This document shows, in pieces, positions 7,555 to 14,448 of a DNA stretch of 15,724 nucleotides. The stretch is taken from assembly GCA_910576895.1 (NCBI GenBank), contig CAJTJZ010000069.1, positions 1 through 15,724 of the forward strand, read 5' to 3'. Made by a program: the position numbers and the translations under genes. The notes beneath the pieces are model-generated. The model did not search any database. It was not told the DNA's origin and saw only the letters and a program-made list of their open reading frames with translations. Source of the DNA: an uncultured Lachnospiraceae bacterium. Its GTDB lineage: Bacteria > Bacillota > Clostridia > Lachnospirales > Lachnospiraceae. Each line of letters starts with the position of its first letter. Within the stretch, counting starts at the first letter, position 1.

Positions 7555-8991
7555 ATGGGAACAGATCGATATAGTAATCCTCTTTCCGAGCGTTATGCTA
7601 GTAAGGAAATGCAGGAAATTTTTTCACAGGATAAGAAGTTTCGCACATGGAGACGTTTATGGATTGCACTAGCAGAAACAGAAATGGAGCTTGGTCTTGA
7701 TAGAATTTCCAAAGAGCAAATTGATGAAATGAAGGCACATCAAGATGATATTAATTATGATGTAGCAAGGGAACGTGAAAAATTAGTTCGTCATGATGTG
7801 ATGTCTCATGTATATGCTTATGGCGTGCAATGTCCAAAGGCAGCAGGAATTATTCATTTAGGAGCAACCTCTTGTTATGTTGGAGATAATACCGATATTA
7901 TTATTATGACAGAGGCATTAAAGCTTGTAAAGAAAAAGTTAATTAATGTTGTTGCAGAACTTGCGGATTTTGCAGAAAAATATAAATCTTTGCCAACACT
8001 TGCTTTTACCCATTTTCAGCCTGCACAGCCAACAAGTGTAGGAAAACGGGCAACGCTTTGGATGCAGGAGTTTTTACTTGATTTAGAGGATTTAGATCAT
8101 GTACTTCATAGTATGAAACTTCTTGGCTCAAAGGGAACAACAGGAACACAGGCAAGCTTTTTAGAATTATTTCATGGCGATCAGGAAACAATTGATAAAA
8201 TTGATCCTTTGATTGCAAAAAAGATGGGCTTTCAGGAGTGTTATCCTGTTTCTGGGCAGACATATTCCAGAAAAGTAGACACAAGAGTTATGAATGTGCT
8301 TGCAGGAATTGCGGGAAGTGCACATAAATTTTCTAATGATATTCGATTATTGCAGCATTTAAAAGAAGTAGAAGAACCATTTGAAAAAAATCAAATAGGA
8401 TCTTCTGCTATGGCATATAAAAGAAATCCGATGAGAAGTGAACGGATTGCTTCTTTGGCAAGATATGTCATTGTAGATGCCTTAAATCCAGCGTTTACTT
8501 CCGCAGTTCAGTGGTTTGAACGGACTTTAGATGATTCTGCAAATAAGCGATTAAGTATTCCAGAGGGTTTTCTTGCGATTGATGGGGTACTGGACTTATG
8601 TTTGAATGTAGTCGATGGCCTAGTCGTGAACGAAAAGGTAATTGAAAAACATCTGCTTTTAGAACTTCCCTTTATGGCAACAGAAAATATTATGATGGAT
8701 GCTACAAAAGCAGGTGGAGATAGACAAGAACTTCATGAAAAAATTCGGAAACTTTCTATGGAAGCAGGGAAAAATGTAAAAGAAAAGGGATTAGATAATA
8801 ATTTATTAGAATTAATTGCTGCTGATCCTGTCTTTCATTTGACATTAGAGGAATTACAGGAAGCGATGCAACCCTTGAAATATATTGGACGTGCAAAAGA
8901 ACAAACAGAAGCTTTTCTAACAAAAGTAGTAAATCCTATCTTAGAAGAGAATAAAGATCTTCTTGGTATTACAGCAGAAATTAATGTATAA
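7555..8991 (+). CDS. purB: Adenylosuccinate lyase PurB, long type resembling animal ADSL
   Basis: PurB removes fumarate from SAICAR, and from adenylosuccinate in the final step to AMP; it is a cytoplasmic tetramer of the fumarase/aspartase superfamily. The 478-residue product carries the superfamily signature GSSAMAYKRNPMRSER (282-297), the histidine-containing block THFQPAQPTSVGKR, and TSCYVGDNTD. The C-terminal half, with VQWFERTLDDSAN and ELPFMATENI, is strikingly like human ADSL. The length is also near that of the animal enzyme rather than the roughly 430 residues of the Bacillus type. AGGAG at 7541-7545 precedes the ATG. It acts after PurC, whose product it cleaves, and the pair sits with purF in one cluster. 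Confidence 0.96.
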   Translation: MGTDRYSNPLSERYASKEMQEIFSQDKKFRTWRRLWIALAETEMELGLDRISKEQIDEMKAHQDDINYDVAREREKLVRHDVMSHVYAYGVQCPKAAGIIHLGATSCYVGDNTDIIIMTEALKLVKKKLINVVAELADFAEKYKSLPTLAFTHFQPAQPTSVGKRATLWMQEFLLDLEDLDHVLHSMKLLGSKGTTGTQASFLELFHGDQETIDKIDPLIAKKMGFQECYPVSGQTYSRKVDTRVMNVLAGIAGSAHKFSNDIRLLQHLKEVEEPFEKNQIGSSAMAYKRNPMRSERIASLARYVIVDALNPAFTSAVQWFERTLDDSANKRLSIPEGFLAIDGVLDLCLNVVDGLVVNEKVIEKHLLLELPFMATENIMMDATKAGGDRQELHEKIRKLSMEAGKNVKEKGLDNNLLELIAADPVFHLTLEELQEAMQPLKYIGRAKEQTEAFLTKVVNPILEENKDLLGITAEINV

Positions 8992-9032
8992 TCAATAAAT
9001 TCTATTTTTATAAGAATAAAGGAGTGATGTTT

Positions 9033-11315
9033 ATGCAGATAGCAAAAAAAATAGTTACAGTCAAGGGATGTGTATTATTTCTTGCTGTATTATTTGCCAT
9101 TCTGATGATATCAGGAAAAGAAACAAAAGGAAAAGAAATAGAAACAGTAGAGGCAAAGCAGGATTTATCGTCTAAGGAAGAAAAAACAGGTGGATTTCAT
9201 GCATTTGCATGGGGATCACAAATACCACTTTCTGGAACAAAGATTGAAGTAACAGGAAAAAACTATATGAGTATTGGTACAACGCAGCAGTTAATATCAA
9301 GATGTGCTAATTATAATGGAGATTTTATTTATACTTCTAGTGATACAACAATGGCAACGGTTACTAATCTAGGAGTGGTTACAGCATTAAAAGCTGGAAC
9401 AGTTAAGATTACCGTACAAACAGAGCCAATTCCGGGAAGTACGATTGTATGTAATGGTACATTTGATCTTACAATCTTACCTAGCAATCAAACAGAACTT
9501 ATTTCGATTGGAGCTTACATTTTAGGAAATACAATGAGTCCGGGAATGAAACAAGTCATTACAATAACACCATATCCAGTAAATGCTTATGTAGAACAGG
9601 GATTTAAGTATGAATCCAGTGATGCCAGTGTTGCTTCCGTAGATGAACGGGGCGTGATTACAGCAGTTAGGGATGGAAATGCTACCATTACCATTACTTC
9701 AAAAGATGGACAAAATATTAAGGCAACGGTAAGTGTTATGGTATCACAAACAACGGGGATTCCAGTAACATCTTTAGATATTCATGGTGAACATACTATG
9801 GCACTTGGTGACAAACAAGTATTAGCACCTTTAATTACACCAATGAATGCATCAAATCCAAGAGTAACGTTTACTTCTAGTAATCCAAAAGTGGCTACAG
9901 TAGCAGAAGATGGTACAGTAACAGCATTAGAACTGGGAACTACAGAAATTGGCGTATCTGCCCAAGATGGATCAGGAGTCAGCCGTTCGTTTACTGTAAC
10001 AGTAACAGGACGAAAAGCAGATAAAATTGAGCTTAGAGGTAGTACGACTATGCAAGTAGGAGACAGCCAGACATTAACAACTATAGTGACACCAAATAAT
10101 GCAACCAATCTTAATTTAAAATATACTTCCAGTAATACAAGTGTTGTAACAGTAAGTGAAAAAGGTTATGCAGTTGCAAATGCAATAGGAACGGCTGTAA
10201 TTACAGTAGAAACTACAGATGGCAGTAATTTAAAACAACAGATGACAATTACGGTTACAGAAAAAATAGTAAAAGTAAAGTCAATTGCATTAAATCTTCC
10301 GGGAGAAAGTGATATTGCAGTTGATGAAACAAGAGTCATTACAGCAGTTGTATTTCCATTAGATGCAACCGCTTCAGATTTGGAATGGTATTCTAGTAAT
10401 GAAGATGTCATTAGTATTTCTGATAATGAGATTACGGGAGTAGAACCGGGAAAAGCAATTATTATTGCTTCTGCAACAGATGGTACTGGAATTAGTGCAA
10501 GATTATCGGTTTCTGTTTATGAACCAAAAGGCGAACCAAGAACAATTAGCCTAGATGGAAATTCAAAAATGACACTTGATTCCGATCAAACATTAGCAGT
10601 TATCTTAAACCCAGCAAAAACAATTATGCCAGATGATTTAGAATGGACTTCCAGTAATGATGAGATTGTGGATGTAAGTGATGGCTTAGTGACAGCAAAT
10701 GGATTAGGAACAGCAACGGTTACAGCACAAAATGAAAAATTAAAGGCTTCCATGACAATTACTGTTGTAAATGAGGAATTAGATGAAGATGAAATTGATG
10801 ATTTTATCACTCTTGATAATGTAGGTGGAACACTTGAATTAAAAGAAGGAGAAAGTTTTACTGTACAGACAAATTTTAGAGTTGATACTTCTGATCAATA
10901 TTTAGCATGGAAAACTTCCAATAGTGTTGTTGCCTCCGTAAGTCAAAAAGGTAGAATTACAGCAAGACGTTATGGAAAAGCAATTATTACAGTTTCTACT
11001 ATGGATGGAGAATATGCAGAGGAAATTGAAGTCGAGGTTTCTAAAAAGGAATATAAGCTTACATTTGAAGATCTTACCTCTGCAAATAAACTAAAATTAA
11101 AAAAGGGAAGAAGTAAAATAATTCGTTATTCCTTGCAAGCAGATGGTACAAAAGCAGCATCACTTTCTTGGTCAACAAGTAAAAAAAGTGTTGCAAAAGT
11201 GACAGAAAAAGGAAGAGTATCAGGAATCAAAAAAGGGAAAGCAAAAATCACATTAAGAATGAAGCTTGTTAATGGAAAAACAGTGAAAAAATCTTTTTTA
11301 GTAGTTGTTGGATAA
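9033..11315 (+). CDS. Large exported protein with eight BIG2-like (bacterial Ig-like group 2) repeats
   Basis: The role is unknown, probably cell-surface or extracellular adhesion or scaffolding. Of the possible starts GTG 9024, ATG 9027 and ATG 9033, the last is best spaced from AAGGAG (9019-9024); this gives 760 residues. The N-terminus is a signal peptide or signal anchor: lysines, then an apolar segment (about 13-27, CVLFLAVLFAILMI). Eight repeats follow, each with an aromatic-x-S/T-S-N/D core (residues about 100, 193, 280, 364, 453, 538, 626 and 713), then a V-x-V strand, a G-x-(I/V)-T-A turn, and a G-x-A-x-I-T-V strand. The period is about 84-93 residues. The last repeat is Lys-rich and the protein ends directly after it. 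No LPxTG motif, catalytic domain or S-layer domain is present. It begins 41 bases after purB with no terminator between them, so read-through is likely. Confidence 0.85.
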   Translation: MQIAKKIVTVKGCVLFLAVLFAILMISGKETKGKEIETVEAKQDLSSKEEKTGGFHAFAWGSQIPLSGTKIEVTGKNYMSIGTTQQLISRCANYNGDFIYTSSDTTMATVTNLGVVTALKAGTVKITVQTEPIPGSTIVCNGTFDLTILPSNQTELISIGAYILGNTMSPGMKQVITITPYPVNAYVEQGFKYESSDASVASVDERGVITAVRDGNATITITSKDGQNIKATVSVMVSQTTGIPVTSLDIHGEHTMALGDKQVLAPLITPMNASNPRVTFTSSNPKVATVAEDGTVTALELGTTEIGVSAQDGSGVSRSFTVTVTGRKADKIELRGSTTMQVGDSQTLTTIVTPNNATNLNLKYTSSNTSVVTVSEKGYAVANAIGTAVITVETTDGSNLKQQMTITVTEKIVKVKSIALNLPGESDIAVDETRVITAVVFPLDATASDLEWYSSNEDVISISDNEITGVEPGKAIIIASATDGTGISARLSVSVYEPKGEPRTISLDGNSKMTLDSDQTLAVILNPAKTIMPDDLEWTSSNDEIVDVSDGLVTANGLGTATVTAQNEKLKASMTITVVNEELDEDEIDDFITLDNVGGTLELKEGESFTVQTNFRVDTSDQYLAWKTSNSVVASVSQKGRITARRYGKAIITVSTMDGEYAEEIEVEVSKKEYKLTFEDLTSANKLKLKKGRSKIIRYSLQADGTKAASLSWSTSKKSVAKVTEKGRVSGIKKGKAKITLRMKLVNGKTVKKSFLVVVG

Positions 11316-11350
11316 GAGATAATCATTTATATTTTTCAAGATCCTTATAA

Positions 11351-11420
11351 AAAAGCTGTCAGGAAAGAAATAAAAGATAAAGTAAACTAATTTTCTTTTC
11401 TGACAGTTTTTTTTATTTTT
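11351..11420. terminator. Bidirectional terminator between the BIG2-repeat gene and argG
   Basis: A 15-bp stem pairs 11356-11370 (CTGTCAGGAAAGAAA) with 11392-11406 (TTTCTTTTCTGACAG), with one G-T wobble and a 21-base loop. An A tract precedes the left arm and a T tract follows the right arm (11407-11422), so it can terminate both the plus-strand BIG2 gene and the minus-strand argG. The convergent arrangement of those genes fits. Confidence 0.88.
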
Positions 11421-11425
11421 TTCTT

Positions 11426-12646
11426 TTACTTATTTTTTTCAATTTCCATCATTTTCATTGCACGAACTTTACTAGAAAGCCCAAATAAATTAATAAAACC
11501 TTCTGCATCATGATGATCATATAAATCACCTGTTGTAAAGCTTGCAATGCTTTCATTATAAAGGCTGTAAGGAGAACTTGTGCCTGCTTTTATAATATTT
11601 CCTTTATATAGCTTAAATTTCACTTCTCCTGTTACATATTGTTGTGTAGAAGTAATAAATGCTTGAACAGCTTCACGCAATGGTGTAAACCATTTTCCTT
11701 CATATACAATCTGTGCCAATTTATTACCTAGATCCTTTTTTTGAGCATAAGTATCACGATCAAGAATTAATTCTTCCAACTGCTGATGGGCTTCCATAAG
11801 AATAGTACCACCCGGAGTTTCATAAACACCACGAGATTTCATACCTACTACACGATTTTCAACAATATCAATAATACCAATACCATGCTTTCCACCAAGA
11901 GCATTTAATTCTCGAATAATATCAGAAACTTTCATTTTCTTTCCATTGACACTTGTTGGGATTCCCTTTTCAAATGTCATAGTTACATATTCACCTTCTT
12001 CAGGGGCTTTTTCTGGCGTTGTTCCAAGTACAAGCAAATGTTCATAATTTGGTTCATTGGAAGGATCTTCTAATTCAAGACCTTCATGACTAATATGCCA
12101 TAGATTTCTATCACGACTATAGCTTGTATCAGCAGAGAATGGAAGATGGATATTATGACGGCGACAATATTCAATTTCCTCTTCACGAGAATTCATAGTC
12201 CAGTGCTCATTTCTCCAAGCTGCAATAATTTTAATATCAGGAGCAAGAGCTTTGATACCAAGTTCAAAGCGAATTTGATCATTTCCTTTGCCAGTAGCAC
12301 CATGACAAATAGCACAAGCCCCTTCTTTTCTTGCAATTTCCACTAATTTTTTTGCAATTACAGGACGTGCCATAGAAGTACCAAGAAGATATTTGTTTTC
12401 ATAGATTGCGTTTGCTTGAACACATGGCATAATATATTCATCACAAAATTCATCTGTCACATCTTCAATGTACAATTTAGAAGCTCCACAAGAGATTGCT
12501 CTTTCCTCTAGTCCATCTAGTTCTTCTTCTTGACCACAGTCAACACAAACACAGATAACTTCATAGTCAAAATTTTCCTTAAGCCATGGAATAATTGCTG
12601 TAGTATCTAAACCACCAGAGTATGCTAAAATAACTTTTTCTTTCAT
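11426..12646 (-). CDS. argG: Argininosuccinate synthase ArgG
   Basis: ArgG condenses citrulline and aspartate with ATP to argininosuccinate, the penultimate step of arginine synthesis, in the cytoplasm. The protein starts KEKVILAYSGGLDTTAII, with the ATP pyrophosphatase loop YSGGLDT (9-15), followed by GATGKGND (116-123) and DRNLWHISHEGLELEDP, all family markers. The ATG complementary to 12644-12646 gives 406 residues, the normal length. A TTG six codons upstream (12664) overlaps the GGAGG (complement of 12658-12662) and is rejected as the start. No argH follows within the window; argG stands alone, pointing left, and is closed by the bidirectional terminator. Its own 200-base leader carries a hairpin array, a promoter and a possible ArgR site, so expression is probably controlled there. 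Confidence 0.96.
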   Translation of the reverse strand: MKEKVILAYSGGLDTTAIIPWLKENFDYEVICVCVDCGQEEELDGLEERAISCGASKLYIEDVTDEFCDEYIMPCVQANAIYENKYLLGTSMARPVIAKKLVEIARKEGACAICHGATGKGNDQIRFELGIKALAPDIKIIAAWRNEHWTMNSREEEIEYCRRHNIHLPFSADTSYSRDRNLWHISHEGLELEDPSNEPNYEHLLVLGTTPEKAPEEGEYVTMTFEKGIPTSVNGKKMKVSDIIRELNALGGKHGIGIIDIVENRVVGMKSRGVYETPGGTILMEAHQQLEELILDRDTYAQKKDLGNKLAQIVYEGKWFTPLREAVQAFITSTQQYVTGEVKFKLYKGNIIKAGTSSPYSLYNESIASFTTGDLYDHHDAEGFINLFGLSSKVRAMKMMEIEKNK

Positions 12647-12687
12647 TGTATTTTTTTCCTCCAATTCTGCTGCAAAAACAGCTTTTG

Positions 12688-12807
12688 TTATTTAATAGGA
12701 AATTCCTTAGAATTTCCTATTGGCAGCTTCCTTCGGAAACTGCAAAGATTGGCTGGCTTTTTAGAGCCAGCCCACTTCAGCCGATTGCAAATAGAGTTTG
12801 CAATCAT
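12688..12807 (-). CDS. Possible 39-residue leader peptide in the argG leader
   Basis: On the argG strand an ATG (complement of 12805-12807) opens 39 codons ending at TAA (complement of 12688-12690), spanning four of the hairpins. The product is basic and includes CNRLKWAG and FRRKLPIG. It has three arginine codons of different kinds, two of them adjacent (CGA-AGG) inside one hairpin. That arrangement would suit arginine-sensitive attenuation. Against translation, no Shine-Dalgarno sequence precedes the ATG. The opposite strand is also open across the whole array, which is common in palindromic DNA. Treat as speculative. Confidence 0.22.
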   Translation of the reverse strand: MIANSICNRLKWAGSKKPANLCSFRRKLPIGNSKEFPIK

Positions 12808-12812
12808 ATTCA
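12798..12812 (-). promoter_or_regulatory. Possible ArgR/AhrC operator (ARG box) in the argG leader
   Basis: The minus strand reads TGAATATGATTGCAA. Against the core TGAATAAAAATKCAA of the Bacillus ARG box, 12 of 15 positions fit. It lies some 30 bases downstream of the expected argG transcription start, where a bound repressor could block elongation. It overlaps one arm of a hairpin, so the match may be coincidental. An argR gene is not in the window. Confidence 0.3.
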
Positions 12813-12850
12813 AACAAGAGTAAGCTTGCTTGCCTTGTTATGCTTGTTTA

Positions 12851-12879
12851 AATATACATCATGATACCATAATATGCAA
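12851..12879 (-). promoter_or_regulatory. Candidate sigma-A-type promoter for argG
   Basis: Read on the minus strand, TTGCAT (complement of 12874-12879) and TATATT (complement of 12851-12856) are separated by 17 bases. Transcription would start near 12844, giving a leader of about 200 bases before the argG ATG. The first hairpin arm begins almost at that start point. Confidence 0.6.
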
Positions 12880-12929
12880 GAAAAATATTTTCTATTTAGG
12901 AATAGAAAAGTGGAACAATTACGAAAATA

Positions 12930-12958
12930 TTGTTTTATTTTGTAAAATGTGATAAAAT
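12930..12958 (+). promoter_or_regulatory. Candidate promoter for the PPC-like exported protein
   Basis: TTGTTT (12930-12935) and TAAAAT (12953-12958) are 17 bases apart, about 70 bases before the ATG at 13030. It is divergent from the argG promoter. The same stretch, from ATTGTTTTATTTTGTAAAA onward, recurs almost unchanged before the McrB gene. Confidence 0.5.
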
Positions 12959-13029
12959 AAAGATGAAATCATTTAGTAAATTTATAAATAATGACAAAAT
13001 ATAAATAGAAATTTGGAAAGGAAAGAATC

Positions 13030-14385
13030 ATGTGTTTTCAATTAAAAAAGAAAGAAAAAAAGAAAATGATAATAGCAGTATTTATAGGATTTCTTTTGAT
13101 AAAAAGTTGGGGTATTGTAACAATAGTATCAACACAGGAAATATCAGAAAATGTAGAAGTAAAAACGACTTCTGGAGCAGCTATTATTGAAACACCAACG
13201 GAAGATTTAGAACCTATAATAGAACAACCTGTAATAGAGAATGAAAAAAAATTAGAGATTACAGGAGAGATTACACCATGGATTATTGCAGAGGATAAAG
13301 ATATTACTAGTATAGAAATGAATAAAATTATATTTCCATTAAATGATACTAGTAATTCAGAAGGAGAGGAAATTGTAGAAAAAGAAAAAACAGTTAGTTT
13401 AGAGCAGCTTTATACATTAAATGTAAAAAGCAAGGGTGGATTATATCTTGCATTAGCATCAGCAGATCAAGTTCCTTTTCAAAGCTTACAATTACAAATA
13501 TATGCAGATTCTGCTTTAAAAAAGAAAATTGGAAAAGATTATATAATGAAAGCAGATACAAAAGTAATTAAAAATAAATCTTATTATTTATCAAAAGCGG
13601 GAACATATTATTTACGATTTACTTATAATAGAAGTTTGGAAACAGAGGAAGATACAATAGAAAATAGTAAAGTATTTGGTATGACAGCAGCATTTTTATA
13701 TAGTAACAATCGAACATTACAAGAAGGGAAAAGTCTTGTAAGTTATGCAGATGCAAAAAAAAGGGCGATTTATTATAAAGTGAATATAAAAAAAGATGGA
13801 CTTATTTCTTATCTTGCAATGCCAGAAGATGGAACAAGTCTTTTATCGGGATATATTCAGCTTTGTGACGAAGAAAAAGAGCCAGTTTCTGTATCAGAAT
13901 ATGTATCGAATAGTGAAGACAATAATCAGGCAGTACATGCTTATTATGCTGTAAAAAAAGGAACTTATTATATTAAAGCAGAATTAAATACTTCCTATAT
14001 TGCAAACTTTACATTGGAAAAGGTAAAGGATATATCAGGTTCTTCTATGGAAAGAGCTAAAAAATTAAAGCTAGGAGGAAAAGAGAAAAAAAGTGTGATC
14101 TTCTTATCCGATCAGCTAAAAAAGGAAAAATGGTTTTGCTTTCGATTAAAGAAGAATCAGAATTTTTCTATTGTTGTAAATAGTTGTATTAATGGCTATC
14201 TAAATATAGAAGTTTGTAATGCAGATAGAATAACAGTAAAATCGGGATCAATTAATTTTCATACAGGAACAAAAATTTTAAAAACAAGTGCAAAATGGCA
14301 GAGAGGCATTTATTATATTAAAATTTCAAAAGAGAAAAAATCATTAAAAAGTTCAGGATATTTTAGTATTAAAGTAGAAGATTGA
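13030..14385 (+). CDS. Exported or membrane-anchored protein with three PPC-like beta-sandwich repeats
   Basis: The function is not recognised. AAAGGA at 13017-13022 supports the ATG at 13030. The N-terminus has a dense lysine cluster (6-12), then one apolar segment (about 13-34, MIIAVFIGFLLIK onward), so the protein is either secreted or held by that segment. A Glu/Pro/Thr-rich low-complexity stretch follows (about 37-80). Three repeats each end in a G-(T/I)-YY strand, at about 191-194, 311-314 and 426-429, roughly 115-120 residues apart. This strand resembles the GTYYLRV-type ending of bacterial pre-peptidase C-terminal (PPC) domains. No peptidase or sortase motif is present. ATA isoleucine codons are frequent, unlike in the purine genes. 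It lies 63 bases before the McrB gene. Confidence 0.68.
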   Translation: MCFQLKKKEKKKMIIAVFIGFLLIKSWGIVTIVSTQEISENVEVKTTSGAAIIETPTEDLEPIIEQPVIENEKKLEITGEITPWIIAEDKDITSIEMNKIIFPLNDTSNSEGEEIVEKEKTVSLEQLYTLNVKSKGGLYLALASADQVPFQSLQLQIYADSALKKKIGKDYIMKADTKVIKNKSYYLSKAGTYYLRFTYNRSLETEEDTIENSKVFGMTAAFLYSNNRTLQEGKSLVSYADAKKRAIYYKVNIKKDGLISYLAMPEDGTSLLSGYIQLCDEEKEPVSVSEYVSNSEDNNQAVHAYYAVKKGTYYIKAELNTSYIANFTLEKVKDISGSSMERAKKLKLGGKEKKSVIFLSDQLKKEKWFCFRLKKNQNFSIVVNSCINGYLNIEVCNADRITVKSGSINFHTGTKILKTSAKWQRGIYYIKISKEKKSLKSSGYFSIKVED

Positions 14386-14435
14386 TTTTTGTGAAGATTA
14401 TTTTATTTTTGTAAAAATGATATAAAATCAATCTT
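14378..14435. repeat. Perfect 12-bp inverted repeat around the mcrB promoter region
   Basis: AAGATTGATTTT (14378-14389) is the exact reverse complement of AAAATCAATCTT (14424-14435), with 34 bases between them. The left arm contains the stop codon of the preceding gene; the right arm ends exactly where the mcrB ribosome binding site begins and overlaps the putative -10. No T tract follows the right arm, so it is not a plus-strand terminator. It may be an operator or an mRNA hairpin. Confidence 0.6.
14398..14426 (+). promoter_or_regulatory. Weak candidate promoter for mcrB
   Basis: TATAAA (14421-14426), preceded by a TGA, is a fair -10. The matching -35 position 17 bases upstream reads TTATTT (14398-14403), a poor match. 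Support comes mainly from its near identity with the promoter region at 12928-12958. Confidence 0.35.
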
Positions 14436-14448
14436 GAGAGGAGAAAAA

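Larger units (their letters stand above)
12667..12849 (-). promoter_or_regulatory. Tandem hairpin array in the argG leader
   Basis: Six stem-loops follow each other between the argG promoter and ribosome binding site. In plus-strand coordinates: 12669-12672/12679-12682 (4 bp); AATAGGAAATTC 12694-12705 with 12710-12721 (12 bp perfect, loop CTTA); 12723-12743 (GCAG/CTGC plus TTCC/GGAA, one mismatch); GGCTGGCT 12751-12758 with 12765-12772 (8 bp perfect); GATTGCAAA 12783-12791 with 12797-12805 (9 bp perfect); AAACAAG 12812-12818 with 12843-12849 (7 bp, long loop). The stems are richer in GC than the surrounding DNA. It could be an untranslated leader RNA acting on argG, or a dispersed palindromic intergenic element inserted here. 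No T-box sequence or known riboswitch core was recognised. Confidence 0.6.

Noticed and set aside
9300..11300. CRISPR-like direct repeats
   Set aside because: The recurring ACTTCYAGTAAT-type words are about 260 bases apart, in frame, and encode the SSN core of the BIG2 repeats.
12647..12844. T-box riboswitch in front of argG
   Set aside because: The leader length is suggestive, but the conserved T-box sequence (AGGGTGGNACCGCG-like) is missing on the minus strand, and no terminator/antiterminator pair with a T tract lies before the ribosome binding site.
12646..12864. Plus-strand 72-codon open frame across the argG leader
   Set aside because: It has no ribosome binding site, begins in the argG start region on the other strand, and consists of hairpin arms; palindromic DNA stays open on both strands.
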